From the NCBI GenBank assembly GCA_034008185.1, contig CM067081.1:79938765-80002764 (forward strand): a stretch of 64,000 nt of DNA, read 5' to 3'. The position numbers and the translations under genes were made by a program. Below the pieces are notes generated by a model. The model had not been told where the DNA came from. It was given only the letters and a program-made list of their open reading frames with translations, and ran no database searches. Below are positions 1-11,300 of this stretch, piece by piece (the first letter of the stretch is position 1; the number at the start of each line of letters is the position of its first letter). This stretch comes from Gorsachius magnificus (lineage: Eukaryota > Chordata > Aves > Pelecaniformes > Ardeidae).

Positions 1-2735
1 TAGAGACTAATACAGCAAAATTTTGCCTTAATTATGGCCAGGGAATTAAAGAAGTGCCTCCTGGATATGATTAGCAAAGTTTAAAAAGGGCCTTTGGAAA
101 AAGGGACCACAGATTAATATACAAACACTTGCTCTGCCCAATCAAATAAAATTAATGCAGTTAGTTTTATGTGGTCAATATCTTTAAATCACTTAAGCAT
201 AGGCCTCACTTGTGAGATGTGAGAGATTCAATTAACTAATGCCAGCAAATTGATAAAGTTTCACTAGAATAAAAATTATGTAAGAAAGAAGAAAATATTC
301 TTAGTGTACTAAACTCAATAAATGTCATACAAAAGGGAGTGAGAGACACTGGAGAGACTGCAGAGAAGGTGACTTCTAAAGGACTCTGGTGGGAATCTTT
401 GCAGATACAGCTATTTGGGGAAATTATATGGATGCATGGGAAATGACTAAAACATCAATTAAACTGACAATGTCACAAGGTCCTTTTGTGATCACATAAT
501 GCAAAGTTATTTAAGAAAATGTGAAAGAGCTTCACAAAATCTTCATTTCTGCTCCTAGAGAAAATTCCTTTTTTTTTTCTTTTCCCAAAAGCCTAAATAT
601 TCCTCAACTGATAAGCAGTTTATTAAAGCTCTGGGTTATGCTAGCTCAGAAAAAAAGATTCAGAAAGTATAAAAAAAGTAGCAAAAAAACCCTGATTACT
701 GTAATATTATGATGTAAACTACTTAAAGTAAAAGATGAAGTACATGTCTTCTTTTGTAACCTGAAATTATTAAGAATAAATATTAAATGGAACAACCACA
801 TTTTGTATCCAGTACAACTTACTGAATAGGAAAAATAAAATAGATGCAAGCTTTTGCTTATTCAGATGCTCTCAAACTTTGTTTTGGCATGTTCAGAGAT
901 AAAAAGCAAGGATGATGGTTTTGCAGTCATTCTCTCAAAAATACAGCATGTTTACTGTGAACAGAATGACATTGCTGACTTCTGTAATGCTGCTCTTGCT
1001 TGAGAAAGGAGCAAACATAAAAGGAAAGTGGAATTGTGTTCTGGTTCAGAGAAGTGGATTAGTGATCTGTGTAAATATGATGCAGTGTTTGTTTAAAGGA
1101 TTTCTGATCTATAAACACATGAGGCTAAATCCTTGTCCTATTGAAGGCAACGGCATAATTCTCCCTTGACTTTAGTAGAACCAAAGATTGGCTCAGCACA
1201 TTTTAGTACCACAAAATTTCTCACTCCAAGAGAAAACTTGACTGGAATGACTGTTTTCACAGCTCTTCTGTATCCCAAAATCATTCATGTGAAGAGTGTG
1301 TGTGAGCTCCCCATGAAAACACTACACAGACGTTTTCTCTTAAGAAACAAATAACCTGAGTCTGAATCCATAGTATTTCTTCTCAGTATTTACTGAGTAG
1401 ATTAGTATCATCCTATCAATAACAGATGCACAGCCTTTCTGATATTTTTTTCCTAAACAGAATCAGCTGGTGACATTTATTAACTATTTTAAAGACCAGA
1501 CAGCAAAATTACAGCTTCCACTGAAACACATTTTTTTCTTCAATTTATTGGCTTATTTTCTTATATAATTTTCTATTCAGTAGAGAAAGAAAGAGAGAAA
1601 CAAAGAAACAAACAAAAAGAGTCCATATTTTATTATCTGAGAGGTCCATTCTTGACCATCTTCTTTAACTATGAATAAGATGAAATGATTCTCTGTCCTT
1701 GGCAAATTTTGTCCTCTCACAGCATTCTTAGAACATTTTGGTTTTCCTAATGCCCTTTTATTCCTATTCAGTGATTTATTTATTTTTTTTTTAAATTAAT
1801 CAGTCCCACTATGTCAATCATGGCTTTACTTCTTATCTGGTGACTACTAGCATTCCTTTTCAATCTTCTGTGATGGACTTTCTTAAAGTTTTTTTTTCAA
1901 ATCCAGATAAATGTCAGCTCGTTCTTCTTTATCTCTCTTGTCTGCCAACCTGTTCCCAAATGCAGCAGCACTGTCCACAGTCACGTCACTCACTGTGTTC
2001 TATATCATTGGCTTGCAATCCCTTAACATATGTTCTTCTATACCATATCAATGAGAATCCAAGAATCCCGTGAGGAAACAGAAATTAGTACACTTTAGGG
2101 AGCTAGGGCAACACAGCATTCCAGATTAATTATTTTTAGTTTAATATAGGTAAATAGTCTTTATTTATATAGGTTGGTGGTTATTTAGGTTTTCTGACTA
2201 TTGGTGAAGTAAAGACTATATTTGACAACTATTGGGGAATTAATTACAGTTCCAGGAACATATAGTGTTGTGTATTTTAGTAAACAGTTACTCAAAATCC
2301 TGTCTCATCATAATTACAAATGGTCATTCATAAGGTTACCATCTATTTCCGCAAGGTAAACCATACAATTCTCAGAGATATTAGCATTAATATGTAGCAA
2401 AAATTATAAAGTCAGCTGCATAAAAGAAATCCATTTGCAACTTGTAATAGGCCTCTAGATTAAAATTATAACAGTTTGCATACCCCAAAATATAATAACA
2501 AACTGAGACAAGAACAAAGTACAAACCTAGCTGCTATTCCAATCGTATACTGCCAACAGTCAGAGAGACTTGATCTCAGTTGTTATCCGGGACTTTGCTG
2601 AAGGCCTCAGGCCCTTCCTTAGGACTATCTTCTGCATCTTGAATTCATGAATGCTACACCAAGAAAGCATATAAACCTAAAGCAAATCTCACATAGTTAG
2701 CCTTGGAAGAGAAGAAAGTAGGGGTTTTTTTAGAG
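1..2735. other. AT-rich non-coding stretch, unassigned
   Basis: I see no gene or recognisable transposon here. The reading frames present are short (under 90 codons), lack conserved-looking composition and are dense in Phe, Leu, Ser and Lys, as expected of translated AT-rich DNA. There are A-rich and T-rich runs (for example around 553-570 and 1783-1793) and a purine-rich patch near 1582-1620. Very old, diverged repeats could be present but would need a repeat library to see. Confidence 0.6.
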
Positions 2736-2740
2736 TAATA

Positions 2741-2766
2741 TTGTGGAATACTTTCGTATTCCACAA
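2741..2766. repeat. Perfect 11-bp inverted repeat with 4-nt loop
   Basis: The left arm TTGTGGAATAC (2741-2751) is followed by the loop TTTC (2752-2755) and the exact reverse complement GTATTCCACAA (2756-2766). The match stops at 2740/2767. In RNA or single-stranded DNA it would form a tight hairpin. It has no T-run to suggest a terminator, and terminators of that type are not expected in a vertebrate genome. The function is unknown; it may be chance or a fossil of a palindromic element. Confidence 0.85.
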
Positions 2767-2803
2767 AATGAAATTCCAATATATAGGATTTTGCAACATA
2801 AGT

Positions 2804-2867
2804 ACATTAGTTACAATGTTAGTTGTATGAAATTCACATTAGTTACATCATTAGTTCTATGAAATTC
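2804..2867. repeat. 32-bp tandem duplication, two copies
   Basis: Copy 1 (2804-2835) and copy 2 (2836-2867) are adjacent and both begin ACATTAGTTACA and end TATGAAATTC. By eye they differ at four positions out of 32: a three-base block in the middle and one base nearby. This is most simply a local slippage or unequal-exchange duplication that has since diverged by a few substitutions. It begins about 40 bp after the inverted repeat at 2741-2766. Confidence 0.85.
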
Positions 2868-5800
2868 ACCCATATTGTGTGAGGAACAAATTCATCCCAA
2901 AATTACTCTACCAGGCATGTCCAGGTAGGCAATGGAATTCTGATATTCACATGCAAATATCTCAGAATCTTTTTTTGGCCAAGACTGGTCAGAACATTAG
3001 AGAAAATGTCCCTAGCAGACATTTTTATGCATAGCTTTAGGGACAATGATTCAGCATTCACTTATTTGTGTGTGTCACCAGGTCTTATGAGAGTTCAGGC
3101 ATGTAGACATTTGGAATTATTTAGGAGAAATCCAGAATATATGTTATGAAGTACAAAGGAGAGTTAACTTCAGAAGAGAAGGGAGAATGGAAAGGGAAAG
3201 AAGTGCAGCTTTATGGATGTGAGAACAGTTTCACAGGGAATGCTGATTACAGAAAAAGCTTTTAAGCCCAGTGACAATAAGCATTCAGAAGAAGAAGCTA
3301 CTCACAAATAAAACAAGGCTATAAAAATCAAGTGCCTAAAATGAGTAGCCAAGGTACCCACTCTTAAAATGGGAGCCCTGGGTACCCAAGAAACCTGGGA
3401 GCACAAGGGATAAAAGGGTAAGGTTTGTGGCAAATTTTAGACAGGAGAATTACCCATTCAGTTCTATGTGTTCAGAAGCAGGAAACAAAGGTTGTACAAG
3501 TGACAGCAGTACATAAATAGCAGTGGGAGACAAAGGCAGCCATGGGGGCAGAGCGGGTCCTGGGAAAACAAGCACCCCCCAGGACTTCATTACCAGACCA
3601 ACAGCAGCACCTTGCATGGCTGAACCCTAGCAGCAACAGCCTTAAACTTCCTTGATCCAGAGCTTTATTTCTCTCTCACTTTCAAGCTGTGTTTTACTTC
3701 TCAACAGCTTTGCACCATATGGGTGATGATTAAAGATACTTTGAGCAGAGGTCTTTGGCATAAAAGCCCCACATGGGATCAATGGAAGCATTTGGCACAA
3801 CAAAGTCACTGTGGCTTTGTGGGACATGGTTCTGTCCTGTGGGCCCAAGGGAGAATGGAGGTTGCTGTACCTCCCTGCAGACACAGCCTGGCTCAGGGCA
3901 CAGCAGATGCTGAGGCTTCAACTTCACCCCATCCCTTCTTGGCTCCAGGGAATAAAGGGAGAAGAGTCTAGGTACTCCCTAGAGACATGGATTACCCTCC
4001 TGTCTGATTCATGGAGGCCACACAGTAGCAAAATGGCAAAAACATATCTTTAACAAACTGAAACAACCACCACTTATTTCTTTGTGCCTTCAGCAGGGCT
4101 GAGCAGAACTGACTCCAGCTAGTTGGAATAAAATAGGTCAGTAACAGGAATAAACGCACAACCAAGACACATTTTTAAAATACTGTACAAGACCATGAAA
4201 TGTCCTGCTGCAAAGATCAGTTCATCCTCCTAGTTCACCCTTACTTTCTAAAGAACTGAAAACCATGAAGGTTGGTAGTCAGAGCAAAGATGAACCTTGG
4301 TGGATAGGTTTTCAAAGTTATAAAGGATGCTTTGTTAACCAGTTTCTATAAACAAGAGCCATTTCTGTGTCTTTCAAAATCTTCCCTAATATGACATAAG
4401 CCTGTGTGCAGGGAGTCAGACTTTTTGACCGTATTTCTTCTGTTATATGCTGAGGGATAAAATTAAGAAACCCTTCATAAAAATGTTATGACATAGATAC
4501 AGGAATTTGAAACAACACTTTCATTAAACTTTTTTTCATTCATTTGAATTTTTTTAACAGGGACTTCTCCATAGAAGATGTTGTAGGAGGCTTCAACCTG
4601 AAAACAGCCACAACTTAAATTAGACTTTTGCACAGAAGAGGCCACTGTTGCATTAGCAAAATGGTGTGGGAAGGTTCAGGTGTGAAGGATTCAACATTAC
4701 ATAGTTATTCGCATTCTGAAGGAATATCTAAGTGATATTTTTGGTCATAAGAACACTTTGGTAAGAATAGAAAACAGGAGTGTCTAGACTCTAACAAACT
4801 AAAAGGCTGATGAAAGAAACTGGAAATGTCCAAGCATGCTGTCATATCTCTTAGCAAAAATATAAACAAAGTATATTTTTAAATATTTCAATTTCTCAAA
4901 GAGTGAAAAAGAATGGGACTGCTCTTCAAAAACAGGATAAAGATTTGGTCTGTGAAAGCATTACTATATGAAAGTATGTGCTTTTGGTGCTTCTGACAAA
5001 AAGATCTTGCTGGATATCTTTAGTTTGACAAGAGAAATTGTGAGCATTAACATGAGGGATAGGTTTGTGCTAAAGATAAAAGATAAAAAGCCTGTTCACA
5101 AAAAATCACAAGAGCTAAACCCCCCTTTTACTATAAATAGTTTAATGCTGCAGAATTTTCTTGCCATCAAAAAAAGATTTGCAAAGCTTAGTGTGACAAC
5201 ACCATCCAGAGTTTAAATTCACACAGATGAAATCAAACAGCATTAGAAAATGGTTGAGCATGGTGATAAAGTGACTGCAAGGCAGGCTGGCAGAAAAGCA
5301 CTTTTCTAATAATGAGGACAATGCCCTAGGTGCAAACAGACTAGGCAGATTATTGGGAACAATACACTCCAGGCATATAAATAAAATTCCTCTGTCACAG
5401 CTTTTGCTGCCAAATTAGTACAGCCACTATACAGTCACTGATCCTTGCTTTTCTTTCCAAATCATAACTTACTACCATCACTGATGGTAAAAAAAAAAAA
5501 AATAAAAAAAATCAATCTGTGCTTTTTTGTCTCTTTGTAAGACTGCTTTCTCACGTTAAATAAAAATTAACTGTTACACTTTACACATGGGGTTAACTAT
5601 ATGACTCTCATACCAACATCTGTATGTTGTATTAACTGTACTAACAGTCAGACTGCAGTCCTCAGAAGTATAGGAATATTATGACTTACTGCTCAGTTCG
5701 AGCTGTGTGTCAGATTATGCTTTTAACTTACTTTCTATGGATTCCAGGGGGAGAAGGATTGGATACAGCTCCATGCATGGAAATCTTCCATTATAAATCA

Positions 5801-8800
5801 GCCATGATATGTCAGCTCCTGAGTCAATCCTAATGTTTTCGTTTGCAGAGTATGTCTCTCAACTTGCAGCTTATAAAACACTTTTATATTCCAGAGCCAA
5901 AACCAATATGGTTTTATTGTAGTTTACTACTGCTGCCTAATTCACCACTGCAGTGATTTCAATGGGGTCATGCTAGTATGGGGTTGCATTCAGAATTGTT
6001 ACATGAATTTTTCAATGTGCATTGCAGCAATATATACTCCTAGCACACATTCTTTTTCTCACATTGGACAGAGAGAAAAGAATGCTATAATCAAGTATAG
6101 CACTAAAGTCTTCAAACAGACCTTTTTTGATGTTGTTTCGAACAAAATGGCAACTGTATAAACAAGCAGAAATCCCAACATTTAGGTTACCATTAAGAAA
6201 AAAAGAAAGGCACCTTTGGGTTAATATACACCTCTACTGATTTGTTTCAGACTTAGCTATGAGGAATATTGTGCATGTCCCCACATTTTGTGCAGATTGC
6301 TATATTCTTTTGCTCAGTAATCCTGGTTTTATGTGATTTCATGAAGATGAGTTGTTTACTTATTGCTTATTTAATTACTGATTACTTATTATACTTGCAG
6401 ATAATAATATCATATTAGCATAGACAGGATTCTACAGTCTCAGAGATGATGGCAGAGAAGCCACAGTCACATATTATAGAAGACTTCCTACAATCAGTGA
6501 TTTTACCCTGACACGTACCATTTCTTCCACCACAAAACCTGACCACAGCCATTACAATATACTTTCTATAACATTTCTGAAACTGTAGCTAGTAAGAACT
6601 GAAATGTCTTACCAATGCCTCCCAAATGTCACCACTTTTGTCAAGCAGAGGTCATGCCCTAGGTTAACATTTCCCTGCAAGTGGTTTGACTTCTGTCATC
6701 CTTAGACTTCCTGTGCATCCTTGCAGTTTGTTTTATCTTTCTACACATTTCCTGCATTCAAAACTCAACATTGTCCTGTAGCAATTTGCAGTGCTGTAAG
6801 TCCACGTAACTCAACAGTCTTCAGAAATTACAGCTAGACAGGAAAAACTCTGTCACTTGTTTCTTCCCCATGGACAAATGTAAACCACAAAATGCATTGG
6901 TGACAATCATTCATTTGTTCTTCCTTATATGAGACTATCTTTCTCCTCATGTCAAGTGATTAATATGCTACAACACATCAGTTCAGGAGAAATTAAATCA
7001 CACAGATATGTAGGAACAATCATTTCTTCTGCTCTGAGAAAGACCTGGAGGACTGAGTTTGGGTAGCATGTGTGGAAAGTGTAGAGTTTACCTGGAATGA
7101 CAAAGGGCTACTTCATCCTTGGCACCCAGAGAGTGACGCTGATCTACCAAATCACCAATACTTCTCACAGTCCAGAGTTCCTTTACATTCGCAGATGAAC
7201 TCCTGTGTAATCCTTAGGGAAGGGCTGCCGCCTGCACCCAAGTCACATACAGCAAATATGAAATCTTACCTGCTCAGGACTTCTGAGTTTAAAAGTTGAA
7301 GTATAATAACAGCAAGGTTTAAGAAATGAAGTGGCAGAGAAAATCAGCACTTCTTCATCCACAGAGAATGAATAAAACAAAAAATAGTTTTACTAAAACC
7401 AAAAGTGTTAATATTTCAGAAATGGAACTTAAGTTGTATTGGGCAACAAATAAAATTGATACAACCGAAGAGACTCTTTGTGTTGCTACTATGTGTCAGT
7501 GTTCCTCATGTATCCTATGCTACAACGTGCCACCCAAATGCCACACAATCTGACAACGTGTTAATCCATTGTGAGGTAAAACAGGTTGAGGTGTACCGCC
7601 TTGGAAGGATATGGCGATGGACGCTGTATCTGAGGTCGGCAAAGATATTCTTGCATTTTAGTACAGAAGGTTGGCATTTCCACAGCAAGTGTCATGTACA
7701 AACATGGACCTGAAGTTACAAAGCGCTCTCAGAATTTTATGTTGAAATATGCCACCATGCAAGCATGTAAATAGGTATGATACTTCCTTATTTTCATGCT
7801 GGGCTGCCTAAAGTAGTTCAGAGTAAACTTTTGGGGATATTTATCCATTTCAGACCCTTCCAAAACTGTTTATATCATAGTTGAAGAGATAAAGTTTATT
7901 AGAATTACTATTCTTCTCAGTGATTTATAAATATCTGGTATGCCATTATTTACCCACGAGAAATAAGAGCAAGTTTCATACGGCGTCCCATTCCACTTGA
8001 GCTCTAGCATCACCAGCTGAAGGAGTGAATGTGACCTATAGGGCTTCTGACTCAGGACTGCTGATGACTGTAGTTTGGTGCTAGATTTTTTTAGGGAAGG
8101 AAGGAGGCTAGCATTTACTGGGAAACACTCTGCCAAGTACACTCTGACTGAACCACATTCGTCACAGCTGTAGCAGTCTCCCTGTAGGCAGGATGATTAC
8201 ACAGGTCAGCAGGGTGCACTTGCAAACAGCATCCTTTGACTGCAATGCAGAGGAGACAGCAGTTACTATTAGGATGCTTATTTTTGTTTCTAAATAAGGA
8301 AGGAGCCTTAAGGATTACTTCTGATTTTCATCTACTTGCTGTTCAAAATAAAATGCATTAATACAACTTCTAGTTTTCCTTGTATCCAGGTCCTCCAACT
8401 TCAAACTGGATAATGTGAGCAACAGGCTACAGGGGCATGCTCAACCCCTGTGAGCTTAATACTCCCAACTGCATAAAAGCTCAGCTGTAAGAGCAGCCCT
8501 GGAGAGCATTTAGCCCTCCTCGCAGCTGATAGCTGTTAAGCTGATAGCAAGGGTACTCCAGTGAGACAGGAAAAAGCGTGATCGAACTCTCTCATGTAGG
8601 CCAGGGGACAGGATTAAGGTTTGCCTCTGGTCAGTGGGCTGAAAAACATGTAGTACCACATTTACAATGATATTTTTTAAAGAAAATAACAACATAGCCT
8701 TGTTCATTACATTCAAAACAAATTTGCAGATGGCAGTTTTCAAGCAAGTTTCTGAGCTTTAATTCCCAACTGTGTGAAGGCAGCTCCCCTGCAGTCCTAG

Positions 8801-9599
8801 ATCAGTCACCAGAGACAAGGAGGTACCAGTACAGCCTGGTGTTTAGTGCTTCCTATGGGCTAACCCTATGTAGCTGCTACTTACTTACTATACAGGATTA
8901 GGTAAATTATTCTTCTGAGAAGCCCAATTTTCATTGCAGGCCATATATGTTTGAGACTGGGTGCTGAATTCCAGCCCAGACCCTTTTGCTTTCTGTTTTA
9001 AAGGTAAGTTGTGCATCATCTCACTGTAAGAATCTGTGTCATGTCTTGTTTCTAATCCCCAAGTACCTACAAAACTTTTACTTGTTTTATATGACATTGT
9101 TTTTATTATTTTACATTTCATGTTGGAATTCCCAGTTTTTTTCTTGCAAGGCTTTTGGTACTCAGTTTCTTTTCCTGGGAAAATTAACACAGAAGACTAA
9201 TTCCCTGGGGGAAAAAATCATACAGAGTATGCCCTCTTAGAGGTAATTTCATTTATGACAGCCACCAGACCCTCTGTAAAATTTCATCCATCTCCACACT
9301 CTCAGAGTAATGTAAGTGTGATGACATCTTGTCAGCACATTACACCCTCAACTTCTCCTTAATTTAAAGCTTCTGGTTATCTTATGAAGGGCAACGATCT
9401 ATGTCTAAACTTTCAGTCTGTTTAAACTCAACTTCTGTATCTAAGTCTTCCTGCATATTTCATGGTGAGGCATAGAAGTCTGGTAAAGAGCTTTATAGTC
9501 CTGACACCCACATATGTTGAGGAATAATCATCTGAGCTGGAATCCTCTTCTGGCTATACAGCTCCCTGTTTTCAGTAAAGCACTTTTTCCAGTAGGTAC
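2868..9599. other. Non-coding stretch, unassigned
   Basis: No gene or known repeat family is recognised. A patch at about 3540-4060 is visibly richer in G and C than its surroundings and has overlapping short frames on both strands, none with recognisable protein character. A long A-run with a T interruption lies at about 5489-5510. The region at 7560-7740 has a few CpG dinucleotides in an otherwise CpG-poor background but no feature I can name. Confidence 0.5.
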
Positions 9600-9604
9600 T
9601 TAAT
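9600..9604. repeat. Left target-site duplication of solo LTR (TTAAT)
   Basis: The five bases TTAAT lie directly before the TG of the LTR and recur exactly at 10203-10207 directly after its terminal CA. Five-base duplications fit ERVL-type (class III) integration. Confidence 0.85.
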
Positions 9605-10202
9605 TGTGCTAGTTTGGGCTCGGATAGACAATTTTCTTCATAGAAGCTAGTATGAGGTTATGTTTTGGATTTGTGCTGGAAACAGTGCTGATAAACCAGG
9701 GGTGTTTTTGTCACTGCTGAGCAGGGCTTACACAGAGTCAAGGCCTTTTCTGTTCCTCACCCCACCCCACCAGCGAGGAGGCTGGGGGTGTACAAGAAAC
9801 TGGGGGTGACACAGCCAGGACAGCTGACCCCAACTGACCAAAGGGATACCCCACACTGTATGACATCATGCTCAGCACATTAAGCTGGGGGAAGAAGGAC
9901 GAGGCAGTGATGTTTGGAATGATGGCATTTGTCTTCCCAAGTCACTGTTACGCATAATGTGATGGAGCCCTGCTTTCCTGGAGATGGCTGAATGCCTGCA
10001 TGCTGATGGGAAGTAGGGAATGAATTCATTGGTTTGCTTTGCTTGCATGCACAGCTTTTGCTTTCCCTATTAAACTGTCTTTATCTCAACCCACGAGCTT
10101 TCTTGCTTTTACCCTTCTGATTCTCTCCCCCATCCCACTGTGGGGGGGAGTGAGTGAGCGGCTGAGTGGTGCTTAGTTGCCATCTGGGGTTAAACCATGA
10201 CA
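9605..10202 (+). mobile_element. Solo LTR, family A, ERVL-type endogenous retrovirus
   Basis: This 598-bp element begins TGTGCTAGTTTGGG and ends GGTTAAACCATGACA. It is flanked by a perfect TTAAT duplication, which proves both ends. It is clearly related along its length to the element at 34800-35382: shared blocks include the start, the GACAGCTGACCC(A/C)AACTGA block, and the 3' part with ATTAAA (10069-10074, a likely polyadenylation signal) followed by TATCTCAACC. No internal retroviral genes and no second LTR adjoin it, so it is a solo LTR left by recombination. The name of the subfamily is not determined. The LTR would once have held the promoter and poly(A) site of the provirus. Confidence 0.92.
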
Positions 10203-10207
10203 TTAAT
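10203..10207. repeat. Right target-site duplication of solo LTR (TTAAT)
   Basis: These five bases are an exact copy of 9600-9604, directly after the terminal CA of the LTR. The perfect match suggests little decay at the flanks, although five bases are too few to date the insertion. Confidence 0.85.
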
Positions 10208-11190
10208 GCACAGCTCTGTTTTGTTATCCAGGGTCTCTCAGATTCTCAGGCGGAGCTTAACTGCTTCAAAACATAAAGGGCTGTTCTCCTTAACTGCAGC
10301 TCATTCTTTACCTTGCTACCTGGCATACAAGATTTCCTCACTTGGTCAGAAAAAAAAAACCAAGCTTATGTTTATTTCCCATTCCTATCAAGTATACTGC
10401 AGTTGCTGTTTTGGTATAGGTATCGAATATAGCTTGTGAGGCCGAATACTAAGTAGATCTTGCTGCTGTACATACAAATTAACACACCCCTACATTTCCC
10501 CACAGGTAGAAAAGAGGAGTTAAAATAAGGAAACATCTAGACTGAACTTTGAATTATCTTATCTATATTCTTGTTTGCAGTCAATCACCAGCAGCTTGCC
10601 CTTGTTACTGACGTTGCAGCTGTGCTCACAGAAAGATCAGTCCATTACAGCACACATGCCCCTCTCACCAGAAGTCAGGATGCTGATCAGCAGCAAACAC
10701 ACCAAACGCAACTTGTGCCCCTGAGCCCGCCCATCCTCAGTATCTTCCACTGATTCACACTGTCTCTACAGAAACTCTGGATTCTGTCAGATGGACTATT
10801 TATGATCTGTTTTCAGTGTTATTTTCATTCAATGACAACAATTTGCTTGTTATTTGACAAATGCTGAGTGAAAGCATATCATAGACTGTGGATGAGCTGG
10901 AGTTATTATTTGAATAGTATGAGCTTATGGTTGATATTCGTGCTGTGTAATTAGTATCCTAAATCACATGTTTCTTTTCCCCCTCAGATGATTATTAAAC
11001 CTATATAGAGCTTTCAAAATGGTTTTGCAAAATCTTCCTGTATGAATACATGTCTCGGTGAGTATTTGTATGCAGGTTATTCACATCACAAATATTCACA
11101 TCTCTTTCCTTAAACAAAAGAAATACCCTCTTAGAAATTTTTAATATTTCTGAATACATTTTTTTCAATGTTTTTTTGTCTTCATTTCAG
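10208..11190. other. Non-coding stretch before candidate exon
   Basis: No gene is recognised. The final 30 bases are strongly pyrimidine-rich and end in TTTCAG, forming a good splice-acceptor sequence for the candidate exon that follows. Confidence 0.5.
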
Positions 11191-11294
11191 ATGGATGCTG
11201 GAACTGATGACTAATACAAGATAACTGCTTCTGTATTTTCCTTCTTCAAAGATCTTCATAGACAAACACACATACAAATATGCACATAACTACT
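11191..11294 (+). other. Candidate non-coding exon bounded by strong splice sites
   Basis: A T-rich tract (about 11160-11188) ends in CATTTCAG at 11190, and 104 bases later the sequence reads ACT followed by GTAAGT (11295-11300), a consensus donor. All three forward frames contain stop codons within the first 35 bases, so if spliced in it would be untranslated, a terminal coding exon, or a stop-introducing (poison) exon. What is seen is only the pair of splice signals at exon-like spacing. That it is used in any transcript is inference, and such pairs also arise by chance. Confidence 0.3.
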
Positions 11295-11300
11295 GTAAGT

